A DNA stretch of 64,000 nt. It comes from Chaetomium olivaceum (lineage: Eukaryota > Ascomycota > Sordariomycetes > Sordariales > Chaetomiaceae). Below, in pieces: positions 41,976 through 53,277 of this stretch. The notes beneath the pieces were generated by a model, which saw nothing but the letters and a program-made list of their open reading frames with translations, did no database searches and was not told where the DNA came from. A program made the translations under genes and the position numbers. Numbering within the stretch: position 1 is the stretch's first letter; each line of letters begins with the position of its first letter. The stretch is from the NCBI GenBank assembly GCA_039881045.1, contig JAYWVB010000003.1, positions 558,001-622,000 of the forward strand, given 5' to 3'.

Positions 41976-42340
41976 TTGCGTGCTTGTTCCTAGGACTTGG
42001 CGGTATGCTGGCGGTTTTGGGTCAGTCTTTCAGGAGTATGGGACGGTTGGTATCAGTATTTGGAGAATGTGTCTGCAAAGACAAGCGAGTGTACAGCCAA
42101 GTACCCCATATAGCGGTGTCTGTTGATGATGTATTTGTTGCTGTATCTCTTGGTGTCCGGCTTTTGAGGAAGGGGGAGGCTGAAGACGGGACCGCATAGA
42201 TAAATAAATGTATTGTACATACCTTTCTCGTCCCTCCCGATACCACCACCAAATCATAACAGGAGCAGCGCGTTTACTTTTGCGGTGGGAATGCCTTTCC
42301 CAAATAAGGTATCTGCCGACCGCCTTGCTACCTCTTCTTA
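41976..42340. other. Intergenic region between convergent genes
   Basis: 3' flanks of DOT1 (+) and ATG16 (-). No gene seen. Confidence 0.5.
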
Positions 42341-43114
42341 CTAAACAGCGGTTTCGTTCGCCAGGTTCATAGCCTCGGCCTCTTCCCCACCCGCTGCATA
42401 AACCTCTCGACGAGCTGCTTGTTCTCGGCCTCCTTCTCGGCCCGCTTCTTACTCTCACATGTCGAGCTGCATGTTGAGCACGGCCAACTCGTCCTGGACG
42501 TCGGCGACGAGCTTGTTCTTGACCCGGAGCTCCTCCTCGCGATCCGCAGCTTGAGGTGAGGGTGCCGCCGCTCGGCCGTGAGGTTGCGGAGCGTTTTCGG
42601 AGTCGGCAGCTGTTTTGGTGCGGAGGCGAGCGAGTTCTGCGTCGGCTGCCTGGAGGCGCTGCTGGAACTGCCCTTTTGATCGGAGGGCTTCGGCGAGCTC
42701 GAGGCGGAGGCGGGCTACTATGGGAGTGTCCCCCCGGACGGGGTCGGAGGAGTCGAGTATTGGTGGTTTTGAGGTTTTGGCTGCTGTGGGGGCTGCGGAG
42801 GACTGGGATTGTGGTTGGGGTTGGAGGGCTGCTTTTTCGGCTTCGAGGACGGAGGAGACGCGGTCAAGGAGCTCCGAGTCTGGGGTTGGTTAGTCTGGGT
42901 GTGTCGATGTCTGCCTGTCTATAACACTGCTGCTCGACAGAGACTGGAAGTTACCGCAATTGATGCGAGGGCAATGGAGAGAGCAACAGGCAAAGGACGG
43001 AGAACGGCGGGGCTTTGAACTGACACGCTGCGATAAGCTCTTGATTGACCGGGTGCTGTTTCTCCGTTTCCCTGATGCCTGGAAAACGTATTCTTGTCTC
43101 CAATCGGCAGACAT
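42341..43114 (-). CDS. ATG16: Autophagy protein 16 (several frameshifts)
   Basis: Starts at ATG 43114 with MSADWRQEY, the Atg5-binding start of fungal Atg16. One base shift near 43076 leads to IRETEKQHPVNQELIAAC. A likely 75-nt intron at 42880-42954 (GTAACT, acceptor CCCCAG) leads to DSELLDRVSSVLEAEKAAL. The coiled coil follows (VARLRLELAEALRSKGQFQQRLQAADAELARLRTKT). A short block, LRNLTAERR, is only readable in a second frame. EEELRVKNKLVADVQDELAVLNMQLDM is in the first frame again. ESKKRAEKEAENKQLVERFMQRV lies in a third frame, and the protein ends EAEAMNLANET. Expected length is about 230 aa, close to other fungal Atg16. Role: dimeric scaffold of the Atg12-Atg5-Atg16 complex that directs Atg8 lipidation at the growing autophagosome. 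Its order of parts is complete, so the gene is identified despite the indels. Confidence 0.82.
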
Positions 43115-43550
43115 TGTGGTGTAACTCCAGTCAATGGCTTGGTATGTAATGGGCTAAGGGAGAAGAACCAAGCAAGGAAAAATGACGAAATAAGAGCGGG
43201 AACCGGCGTCGAGTATAGCTTCTTGGGTTGATGATGACGGGATGCAAGTTGCACGACGGGAGCTTATCGTCTCAACCCCGCGGGCCTTTGACAGGGGGCT
43301 GGGCTTGAGGAGTGAAATGGATGCCCATCCCATGCTAGAACAGGGGTGAGTTGCACCGTGCGAGCTCCCCGGGAACAGCAGCTCCAGGGCAGCGGGTGCT
43401 GCTGCCCACAGTGGCTGGCTCCATGGATCCAAGCTTCATTCATTCAGCACCCCGGGTTCAGGGTTATTCATCAATCAATACAGCCTAACCTATCCATTCT
43501 CACAACTGAGACTGTCTCCTTCGCGGCCAAGCATGGGAACATGACATACG
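43115..43550. promoter_or_regulatory. Shared upstream region of ATG16 and VPS16
   Basis: 436 bp between two divergent start codons, so both promoters must lie here. No specific element identified. Confidence 0.4.
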
Positions 43551-46358
43551 ATGGACGTCGCTCATCCCACAGCAGGCTGGGGAACAGCCTTGGTGAGCGT
43601 TTTTTACCGCAAGACTCAACTTTTACACCCAAGTGTTTGACCTAGACCTGGACTTGGACAATTATCTGGTTGCGAGGAGCGCCCTATGGAGGTGCTATTG
43701 GTAAGTGGCATCCTGGATGGATGCCTTGGGTTTTCTAGGTAGAATGGATGATTGTCGTCACGTCGTCGCTTACACAACCACAGCCTTTACCGCGATGAGG
43801 AGAGTTGATCGCCTTCCAACCAACAAGACCTTCCAAGCCCAGCATCGACATATACAGCTGCGAGGCAAGCTTATCCGCCGCATCAACTGGGATCAGGGTT
43901 CTATCAAAGGACTGGGTTGGTCTGAGGATGAGAAGCTCTTGGTTGTCACGACGGGACGGGCACTGTAAGATGCTATTATGACACTGCAAGGAGAGTTCAC
44001 CCAGTTCTCTCTGGGTAATGGTGCCGACGAGGCTGGCGTCAAGTCATGCAGGTTTTATACCCACGGTCTCGTTGCCCTGTTGAACAACAACGGTCTGATC
44101 TCGGTTTCATCGTACCACGAACCGCGTCCGAAGCTCTAGCTCCGCTCCGCCCCGGGGGGCCATGTGCACTCGTGGAACATCATCCCGCCCGCATACACGC
44201 TGTCTCGGTCAGTCGAGGTGCTGCTCAGCATCAACCAGACCATCTACGTGTCAGACGCTACAACGTGCGAGGATCGTTTCTTGGGATATTGGGCCCTTTC
44301 ACTCACATCGCCGTGTCGCCAAATGGCCGCTTCTTATCGCTCTATACGGCGAAGGGCAGGGCTCACGTCATCACCAGCGATTCGAAAACCGCTTCAGTGA
44401 ACACGACTCCAGGTCCAAGATCCGCCTAAGTATTTCGAATGGTGCGGTAATGATGCCGTCGTGATTGCATGGGAGGATGAGGTGCACCTAGTTGGCCCGA
44501 GTGGATCTTTGGCCACCTACTTCTACGAAGCGGCCGTGTGCATATCGTTCCCGGTGGGTGGCCTCCATGTGGTCAAGTTTCTCCCTTATGTCTAACCGCC
44601 TCGCAGATTATGATGGAGTCAGGATCCTCGCAAATGATACGTGTGAACTTTCTCCAGAAGGTTCCGGGTGTCACAGAGGAAGTATTTCGACTGGGTGCTG
44701 ATTCTGCCGCCTCTATTCTGCTGGATGCCGTTGAGCAACTCGAGATGCAGTCGCCAAAGGCCGACGACAATATCCAGCTCATTCGACCGCGCCTCGTCGA
44801 GGCCGTGGACGGCTGCATAAATGCTGCCGGGCAGGAATTCAGCGTCCACTGGCAAAAACAGCTGCTCAAGGCTGCTTCTTTCGGCAAGTCGGTGCTCGAC
44901 ATCTACAGCGCGATGACTTTGTTGATATGTGCGAGACCCTGCGAGTACTCAACGCCGTCCGCTTTTTTGAAATTGGCCTGCCATTATCTTACGAACAGTA
45001 CCAACGCCTTTCGCCATCGGGGCTTATTTCCAGGCTCCTGAACCGTCACGAATACCTTCTGGCTCTCCGCATCGCCGGCTACCTCCGGCTACCAACTGAT
45101 AAAATCTATGTTCACTGGGCTTCCACCAAAGTCCGCGTTGGCTCTGAAGATGACGATACGATCTGTAGGAAGATCGTCGAGAAGCTATCAGGGAAGCCGG
45201 GGATATCCTTCGAGGCGATCGCGCGTGCTGCATATGACGAGGGAAGAGGCCGCCTGGCCACCGAACTACTAAAACCACGAACCACGTGCTGGGCGGCAGG
45301 TGCCACTACTGCTGAGCATGGAAGAGGATGATTTAGCCCTAGACAAGGCTATCGAGAGCGGCGATACCGACCTGATTTACTTTGTTTTGCACCAGCTTAG
45401 GCGTAAGTTGCCTTTGGCTGGTTTCTTCCGTGCCATCAACAGCCGGCCTACCGCGACACCAGCTTGGTCGAGGCATCCGCGCGCCAAGGCGATGGCGACG
45501 GCCGCGAAGATACTACGCTGCTCAAAGACATGTACTATCAGGACGATCGTCGCCTGGAAGGAGCAGCCGTGTTCATCCGCGAGGCGCTGCGCCAGCCCGA
45601 GGGCCGAACAGCAAGCGACAAGCTGTTCTCTCGCGGCAAAACTGCTCTCGGACAATTCTAAAGAGCATGCGTTTGAGCTGGGTGCCTTGAAAGAAGCGAC
45701 AACACTGCTCCGTATGCAGGAGGCATTCGACCGCGATCTGACAGACAACTTCACGGGGCTGTCGGTGAACCAAACCATGTTCAAGCTTATCCGGCTGGGG
45801 TACCATGGCAGGGCCAAAAAGCTCCAGAGCGAGTTCAAGGTACCCGAGAAGGTGACCTGGTGGATACGGTATGTCATGGCGAGCCCTCGAAAAGGTGAAG
45901 AATATCCTAACAGAGACAAAATTAGCCTCCAAGCCCTCGTTGCCAAGCGCGATTGGAACGAAATCGAAGAAATATCCCGTCAACGCAAAAGCCCCATCGG
46001 TTGGGAGGTACGCAACCCCCCTTTCCCTTCCCCCCTCCTCGCCCTTCCTCCCTTCCCACCACTAAAACCACCATCCCTCCAACCAACTAACCCACCCCTC
46101 TCGCAGCCCTTCTACAACCAAACCCTCCAAGCCGGCAACCCCCGCCTAGCAGCGACCTTCATCCCCAAATGCACAGGCCTCGAACCGGGCCAGGCCGTGG
46201 CCATGTACGAGAAATGCGGGATGCCGGTGCGGGCGGCCGAGGAGGCTGTCAAGAACAAAGACGCCGAGGCGTGGACACGGCTGCTGGAGGCGGCGGGACG
46301 GACGACGGTGGAGGGCAGGGAGATTGAGAGGTTGGGGGCGGCTGTTTTTAAGAAGTGA
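43551..46358 (+). CDS. VPS16: Vacuolar protein sorting protein 16 (HOPS/CORVET core), many frameshifts
   Basis: Best start is ATG 43551 (MDVAHPTAGW, then FYRKTQL). Two introns fit: 43701-43783 (GTAAGT/CAG) and 46008-46106 (GTACGC/CAG). The N-terminal beta-propeller is seen as VFDLDLDLDNYLVA, GKLIRRINWDQGSIKGLGWSEDEKLL, GPFTHIAVSPNGRFLSLY and EDEVHLVGPSGSLATYFYE. The C-terminal alpha-solenoid follows: VTEEVFRLGADSAASILLDA, LLNRHEYLLALRIAGYL, IARAAYDEGRGRLATELL, LLSMEEDDLALDKAIESGDTDLIYFVLHQL, LSVNQTMFKLIRLG and MYEKCGMPVRAAEEA. At least eight one-base shifts are needed between 43590 and 45660; from about 45660 to the stop at 46358 the frame is clean. Role: core subunit of the HOPS and CORVET tethering complexes at vacuole and endosome. 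Length would be about 830 aa, normal for the family. Confidence 0.83.
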
Positions 46359-47491
46359 TTGTTCTTTTTTTCTTTTTACCTATTTTTCAGTTAAGGGGGG
46401 TAGGTATGAGTAGGGGGCTGGTGTTGGTTGCGTAGGTAATTGATCGATGGGGCCGGCTTTGAGAGATATGATCGGTGGCTGCTATAGTGATGGTGATGAC
46501 TTCGTTGTGCGATACGTCTCGGATGTTTTCGTGGTGCTGGGCGTTTGTTTCTATGCCTAGCACTGGCCTGGAATGTTTCGCTCACCGTTGGTGAGATACA
46601 ACAGTAAAGGTAAGGCAAACATGTCCTGCAAAGCCAAGGAAGACCGTGATCTCGTGGTGGTATGTGCCCAACCTACCTGAGCCCCGTCGGCTGCACCCAG
46701 CACCCCTCGCATCTTGCAGCCTAAGCTACAAGTAAGCTGGCCACTCACGTACCGCCGCTATCGACAGGTTCAAGTGGCCATGTTTGATCCATACCCAACA
46801 AGGAAAAGTGAGATAACAATGCTGCTTTGATGTCTGTGGTAGATACTTATACTCAGTATTCACACGGGTTTGTTTCTCCAGCCCGGACAACACGTTTGTC
46901 CCTTCTCACCATCACACCGCCCCAGCACTGTTGAAGTAGGTAGATATATAGGGGCATTGAGGAAAAAAAGACATCAAAATGAGAACCCAACATGAGCGGA
47001 AACCGTCGACCAAAACCTCAGGAAAGTCCAAACGACAATGCCATCCCATCCCATCCCATCCCATCCCGTTTCTCCCAGGCGGTGCGAATAAATCAGCCTT
47101 TGCCCAACCAGCCCAGCCCTAACCGTCAACTCCCAAATGTGCTGTGCAATGCGCCCGCCCGCTGTGATGTGCTCTCCTCTGGACCGAAAACGCCATAGCA
47201 GAGAGAACAATGTGGGGCAGGGATTAAAGGAGAGAATCAGCAGCACAACGATGAGAACGTAATGACCGCTGAGATACCCTCCGATAAAAAGCAAAACCCC
47301 CAAAACCCAAGATCAGATCCATACCCATATCTCCTCTTCTCAAGCACAAACGCCCTCATGCTATGAGTCGTCATTTCCCCTCGCCAAGCGTGCCCCGGCG
47401 GCCTGCACGGCAGCTTCGATACTTGAAGCAGGAACATCACCGCCTTGACTCAGTGCAGCTCCCGCAGGACGGGCGCTCTCCGAGCTCAGTC
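46359..47491. other. Intergenic region between convergent genes
   Basis: About 1.1 kb with no supported gene. Contains a (CCATC)n run at 47041-47067. Confidence 0.5.
47041..47067 (+). repeat. (CCATC)5 microsatellite
   Basis: Five perfect ccatc units followed by cc. Simple repeat in a spacer. Confidence 0.9.
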
Positions 47492-49461
47492 TCACACCAC
47501 TGCCGTCAAACACCCAGGGTCCGGCGTCATTTCGCGGTGTGATGATGGCCCCTCGTGTCCATTAGCTACGGGCGCGCCGGTGGGCGATGGCGTTCTTGTC
47601 TCGCGGCGGCCGTCGGGCAGGGTGCGTTGAGCGGGGGAGGGGATGGGCATCGGGGTTGAGAGGGTGTGTGACAGGATGTTGGGGTCTGCAACGGTAACAG
47701 CGCCGTCAAGCTGCGCGGGAGATTCTTGGCGGGGCGGCGAGGAGCTCATAAGCAGGTCCATGTTGGTGTCTTCGTCCGGTTGTGATTGCTGCTGCTGAGC
47801 GGCAAAGATACGGGCGCTGCGTGCTGATTCTCGAGATCTACGAGGCGCGGAAGGCGAGTTGCTGTTCTGACTGTTGGGGTCAACCAGAGGAGGTTGCAAT
47901 AGCGCCCCCTGCTGCTGCGGTATGACGCCTTCGTCGGAGAGCTGTTCCCACTCTTCTGGGTCCTCCACTTCAGCCTCGAGATCGGCCGCGGCGCGGCAGT
48001 TAGGGCAGATAAAGATGGGGAAGGAGGGCGAAGAGAGAAGAGAGCGAATGCATTTATAGTGCCAAGTGTGGGAGCAAGGTGCGACGAAGAGGCACTGGCA
48101 CGGCTAGGGGACTGTCAGCAACTGATTGCCCGGTTATAATACAAGGGAGTCTTACCGCTATGCTGTTGAGACAGATGGAGCAGTCTTGTGTGTATGATCC
48201 GCCTGAGGCGCTGGCGGTCCCAGATGTCATGTTTCTCAGCTTCTTGTGTGTGGCCATGCTGAAAAGGGGATGTGAGCCTCGGTACCACTTAGACTTGACT
48301 TGACGTGATTATGGCTTACTTGAAAGTATTCAGCTTGTTTTGCCAGCCCCGGTTCAGCTCTAATCTCATCTTGACACATCGGAAAATCATCTCCTCGCCG
48401 CCTTTGAAGTCGATACCCAGCTGGACAATATCGCCGTCGTTCACGGGGTACGGTTTTGATTCGGTGCCGGGAGGGCTGAGCCGGATGTGATTGAGAAAGG
48501 TGCCTGAGCTACTCTTGACATCTTTGATGTACCACTTGCCCTCTTCGTACCAAAACTCGCAGTGGCGTCGACTGACCACCTTGCTCTTGAAGCCCACGGG
48601 GGCGGCCGAGGGAGCATTTACTGGAATATTCGGTTGGCTATCCCTCTCCGAATACCTGCCGACACGGATAACTTCCCTGCCACTCGGGAGGGTGCGCGAG
48701 ATAGGACCGAACTTCAGCGATGGCCGCGTAGCGCGGGGGTCGACAAACGTGCTGAACCGAATGGAGGGTAGCGTATCAAGACCGCCGCTACCTCCGTCGT
48801 GTCGGGTGAGAGCATTACCGGTGGTGGCAGAACGCGCTCGTGTCATCTCGCCGGCTGTTTGGCGGTTCCCTTCTGAGATTCTGGTGGGACCGACTTTGGA
48901 AGAAGGGAAAGAGAGAAGCGGGGCGTCGGCCGCCCGTCCTTCAGAAGAAATGCCTGTCGCTGGCCCGGTCTGGCCCCTCTCATTCGACGACGAAGGCGAA
49001 CGCCGGAGCGGCTGTCCGAGAGTGGGCACGAGGTGCGAAAAGCGGTTGGTGCGGGTCGAGGAAGAGGTGGGGTTGTTGTTATTATTGTTGTTATCGTTGT
49101 TGCTGCTGCTGCTGCTGCTGTCGTTGTTGTCGAGCGCGGGGGTGGTGGTAGTGGTGGTGGTGGTGGTGGTGGAGTGATCGTTGCGCACGGAACTGAACCA
49201 AGGATTTGTTGCGATGGTCGGCGGTGACGGTGTTGATGTTGCGAGTTGTGGGTTCGAAGCGGCAGGCGCGTGGGTGCTGCTGTGGGCGCTGTGTTCCCGG
49301 GACAGGATGTGGGTTTGGGTGTAATTGCGGAGATACGTCAAGCCTCGCAAGCGGCTACTTCTCGTGGGCGGTGTCGACGACGCGGGGGCCGCAGTCACGG
49401 GGGAGACGACAAGGTTTCCAGGCCCCGTGGATGTGGGCGAGACTGCGGGTTGCGTAAACAT
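47492..49461 (-). CDS. FHA-RING E3 ubiquitin ligase, Dma1/Dma2/Chfr type, 618 aa
   Basis: Three exons: 49461-48320, 48258-48156 and 48103-47492; introns 61 and 52 nt, coding length 1857 nt, no frameshift. The first 250 residues are disordered, with runs of Thr, Ser and Asn encoded by simple repeats. FHA domain at about 255-375 (VIRVGRYSERDSQPNIPV, SKVVSRRHCEFWYEEGKWYIKDVKSSSGTFLNHIRL) binds phospho-threonine. The RING finger follows at about 406-452 (CSICLNSIAPCQCLFVAPCSHTWHYKC, then CPNC), rebuilt across the second junction. FHA before RING in this order matches yeast Dma1/Dma2 and animal Chfr, which act in spindle-position and septin/cytokinesis control. The tail is Ser/Pro-rich. ATG 49461 is the only in-frame ATG before the conserved TPPTRSSRLRGLTYLRNY block. 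Likely cytosolic and at septation sites, by homology. Confidence 0.92.
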
Positions 49462-50945
49462 TGACGAGGACCGCTTGGGGAGGGTCGGGCGGAAAGTCAG
49501 TCCAGGTTCGGAGGTGTCACCCGTCGGCTGTCGACGATGAAAACCTGGAAGGTCTGCGGCCGTTGGGGTAACAAATCGCTGATTCGCCGCGGCGCAGTAA
49601 ATGGTCAGACACAGACAGAAACCGCCCGGCAGCGCGGAAACACGAGACAGACAGACAAAGCCACGCCAAGAGGAACTTCGAAGATTTAAATGGATTGCAC
49701 AGCCGCAAGTCTCGGATTTCAACAGTTATTGGAGGAAAGAGAAGAAAAGAAAAAGTAAAATAAAAGGCGATGGCACGTGTGAACCTACGCAGTCCCTAAC
49801 TACTGTTTACAGCGATGCTCGATGCTGGCTGGTCTGAGACTGGAGTGGGTCGAAATGACTGCGGGCCTTGTTGGCCCCCTTCGGTGTGGTCTTGGGGCAA
49901 ACCGGCCTAGTTTAGGGGTTGTGATGTTTGTTGGTGGTGATGACCTGCGGCGGGGATTTTAGTTGTGGACCGACCTGCACGGGGGCGCAGGATCAGCACG
50001 ACATCCATGAGTGGAGGACGGAAAGGGAAGTCTCCTGTGGTATCATGGCTCAGCATGGCTTCGAGTCCGGTGGCACTTGCCATCGCTGCGGCGCCTGACT
50101 TGAGCTTCCATTGACATGGTCGTACTCGTCACTTGACTGAACGAACTTTACGGAAACAAACAATCCCGGGACTCTGCTCGGTGCCCTTGGAACGCAGGTG
50201 CGAGGGAGGGCTGCCAAAATGGCCTGAGAACCCCCCGCATCCGTCATTGCCCAGCCCGGCGTCTGCCGTAGGAACGGAACCCTGCTCGTAACGTGAGCCA
50301 CTCACATAACTAAGGTACCTAACATATATAATGTATTCCTCGATGAAAGCAAGTACGAATGGTTTCTTCGCATCTACATAAACTCTGCATAGTATAAGTA
50401 AGGATTAAGGTACTTCGTACAAGCACAGGGGTTCCTGCCGTCTGCATATCCCTGCCATCGCCTAATAACGATGGGTAAGACTTCTGCCGTCCAACATCTC
50501 CCGTCCATGGGTCGTACCGCAGTAACCGCAAGCAAAGGGTGGGTACTGTGTAACTTTGTATTTGTAAATACCTTGCCACCTTTCCCGCGGTTGACTTGCA
50601 CAGCACAGGCACCTCCTCGTATGCATTGCACATGCCATGGCCTTGAGATTCGAGTTAAGGACAATTCACCATTAGCGGAACCAGCTAGATAGCTCTGTAT
50701 TTTACAGGTACCCTTTTTTTTCTCTCGGTTGCTGAGGCCAGGACATGATGATTCGAGGAACTGTGCAAGCTTACATAAGTCGAGGACTTCCATACTGTGC
50801 CAAGACCCCACTCCCGGCAAGCAGCCTTATCGATAAGCCATGGAGCGCGACGTCGCCGTGGATTTGTGTGCTTCGAGTGCCGCTTTCAAGAAATTCTGCG
50901 ACAGCATCCAGCACCACCGACAGACCGCCGGAACCAGCCACAACC
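49462..50945. other. Intergenic region (divergent promoters)
   Basis: About 1.5 kb between head-to-head genes. An open frame at 50840-51070 overlaps the start of the next gene in another frame and is not supported. No RNA gene recognised. Confidence 0.5.
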
Positions 50946-52751
50946 ATGCTCCGATCCTGCCGGCCAACACGGTTACTTTCCAGGACCCGTCAGCCATGGA
51001 ATACACTCAGGGGGAACCACCTATCCGTTCCGGCGAGGACGCTTGCCACTGCCACCAGCCCAGGCATTAGGGTGCGGCCCACTAGTAAAGTAGGGCCAAC
51101 TCATATCAGTCTTCTTCCGAGGGTACTTGCGGGGGCTAATGTTTGTTCTAGGAACCGACAGAGCGCGACTTAATTACGACCCTACCAAATGGCATCCGCG
51201 TAGCCTCAGAGGACCTTCCTGATGCCTTCTCAGGCGTGGGGGTCTACATCGACGCCGGGTCGCGATTCGAGAACGAGTCGCTGCGCGGGGCGAGCCACAT
51301 TATGGACCGGTTAGCCTTTAAATCTACGGGGTCACGATCCGGCGACGAAATGCTGGAGGCGGTCGAGAGGTTAGGCGGCAATATCCAATGCGCATCCTCC
51401 AGGGAGTCCATGATGTACCAGGCGGCCACCTTCAATGCTGCCATTCCTACTACGGTTGGCCTACTGGCGGAGACGATCCGCGACCCGAAGCTCAGCGACG
51501 AGGAAATCGAGCAACAAATCGAAACGGCCGACTACGAAGTGAAGGAAATCTGGTCGAAACCTGAGCTGATCCTGCCCGAACTGGTGCACACCGCTGCGTT
51601 CAAAGACAACACCCTCGGAAACCCGCTGTTGTGCCCGCAAGAGAGGTTAGGCGCTATCAACAGAGAAGTCATCCAGACGTACAGGGATGCTTTCTATAAG
51701 CCCGAGAGGATAGTGGTGGCCTTCGCTGGAGTCCCGCACGCCGAAGCCGTCAAGCTAGCGGAGCAACACTTTGGGGATATGAAGTCAGCGCCACCAGCGC
51801 TCTCGAGAACGGGGTCAGAAACATCACTCGACTCGGTGGGGTCAGAATCCAGCGACGCATCCAACCTCTCATCATCCCCCTCATCTACAACATCTAGCTC
51901 AGAACCCTCCGGGCTGCTCTCCAAAATTCCGTTCCTTAAGAATTTCTCGTCCAACAGCACCTCCACCCCCGGCCCCATTGTTCCCGTCTCTTCTGAGGAT
52001 TTGTCCCGCCCAGCCCACTATACCGGCGGCTTCCTCTCCCTTCCGCCTCAAACCGCTCCCACTCAACCCCCACCTCCCCACTTTCACACACATCCAGCTC
52101 GCTTTCGAGGGCCTGCCCATCTCCTCGGAGGACATCTACGCCCTTGCGACGCTGCAAACCCTCCTCGGCGGCGGCGGCTCCTTCTCGGCCGGCGGGCCAG
52201 GCAAGGGCATGTATTCGCGCCTGTACACCAACGTGCTGAACCAGCACGGCTGGGTCGAGTCCTGCGTCGCCTTCAACCACTCGTACACCGACTCGGGCCT
52301 CTTCGGCATCGCCGCCTCCTGCTACCCGGGCCGCACCACCGCTATGTTGCACACCATCTGCCGCGAGCTGCAGGCCCTAGGCGTCGAGGGCGGCAGTCTC
52401 GCCCTCAACCCCATCGAGGTCGCCCGCGCCAAGAACCAGCTGCGCAGCAGCCTGCTCATGAACCTCGAGAGCCGCATGGTCGAGCTCGAGGACCTCGGGA
52501 GGCAGGTGCAGGTGCACGGGCGCAAGATCCCCGTCAAGGAGATGACGCGCAAGATCAATGATCTGACAGTGAACGATCTGAGGCGGGTAGCGAGGATGGT
52601 GGTGGGTGGGATGGTGGACAACAAGGGCAAGGGCAGTGGCGCCCCGACGGTCGTGCTGCAGGAGGCGACGGCGCAGGGCGTCAAGACGGCTACGCTGCCG
52701 TGGGAACAAATCCAAGATATCATCCACCAATGGGGGTTGGGGAAGGCATAA
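50946..52751 (+). CDS. MAS2: Mitochondrial processing peptidase alpha subunit (one frameshift)
   Basis: Exon 1 is 50946-51089 (MLRSCRPTRLLSRTRQPW..., an Arg-rich, acid-free mitochondrial presequence ending near TLATATSPG). The intron is 51090-51151. Exon 2 starts EPTERDLITTLPNGIRVASED. The fold is M16-family: GVYIDAGSRFENESLRGASHIMDRLAFKST stands where the beta subunit has its HxxEH zinc site, so this subunit is non-catalytic. The Gly-rich loop GGGGSFSAGGPGKGMYSRLY, which guides the presequence, identifies the alpha subunit. A Ser-rich insert of about 60 residues (51796-51980) separates the two halves. One base shift is needed in a C-rich run near 52055-52075 (LPPQTAP to FTHIQLAFEGLPI). About 580 aa. 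Role: with beta-MPP, removes presequences from imported proteins in the matrix. Confidence 0.9.
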
Positions 52752-53277
52752 ACGGAAGCGATGAGATTTGTCTTGGTAATGTAAGATCAAACGTAGAGTA
52801 AGAGTGATGAGTTGTATATCATGAGCTTGGGGAATATATAGACCAGCATTTGCTTTTCCGATGTGCCCATCAGTAGCATGTGACACGCAGCTCGGGAAGG
52901 AACCAAATTCCCAACATCAAAACACCAATCAACTCGTTCGTCTGAACTAATTCTATTGACTAGTGTATGTCTAGACCAGTAGCTGGTGGCTGACGAAGCC
53001 TTGTATCATGTACTTGCGCGTTTACACCGAATCCTGCAAATCTCGAACTCCACGTACCCGCTACCCCCATGAATACCCATCCTTCAAAAAGAACACCCTC
53101 GCATAAGTGCATTATACAAGTAAACACCATCCCATCAATCCCCATGCGATGTATCCCCTAAGCAGCCCGAACCAACACCAAACCCAATGCCCGATCGATC
53201 GCTCCCCTCTCGTAACCAACCCCGCTGCAACCCCCCCAACCTCTCCCCCCGGCCACCCCGGCCACCCTGGCCTACAC
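52752..53277. other. Intergenic region between convergent genes
   Basis: 3' flanks of the MPP gene (+) and the following minus-strand gene. No gene seen. Confidence 0.5.

Noticed and set aside
48491..49177. 228-aa open frame on the + strand
   Set aside because: It lies opposite the FHA-RING gene; its Leu and Val runs are the complements of the Asn, Ser and Thr repeats.
50840..51070. 76-aa open frame overlapping the MPP start
   Set aside because: Not linked to a known family. The MPP presequence frame explains the same DNA better and joins correctly to exon 2.
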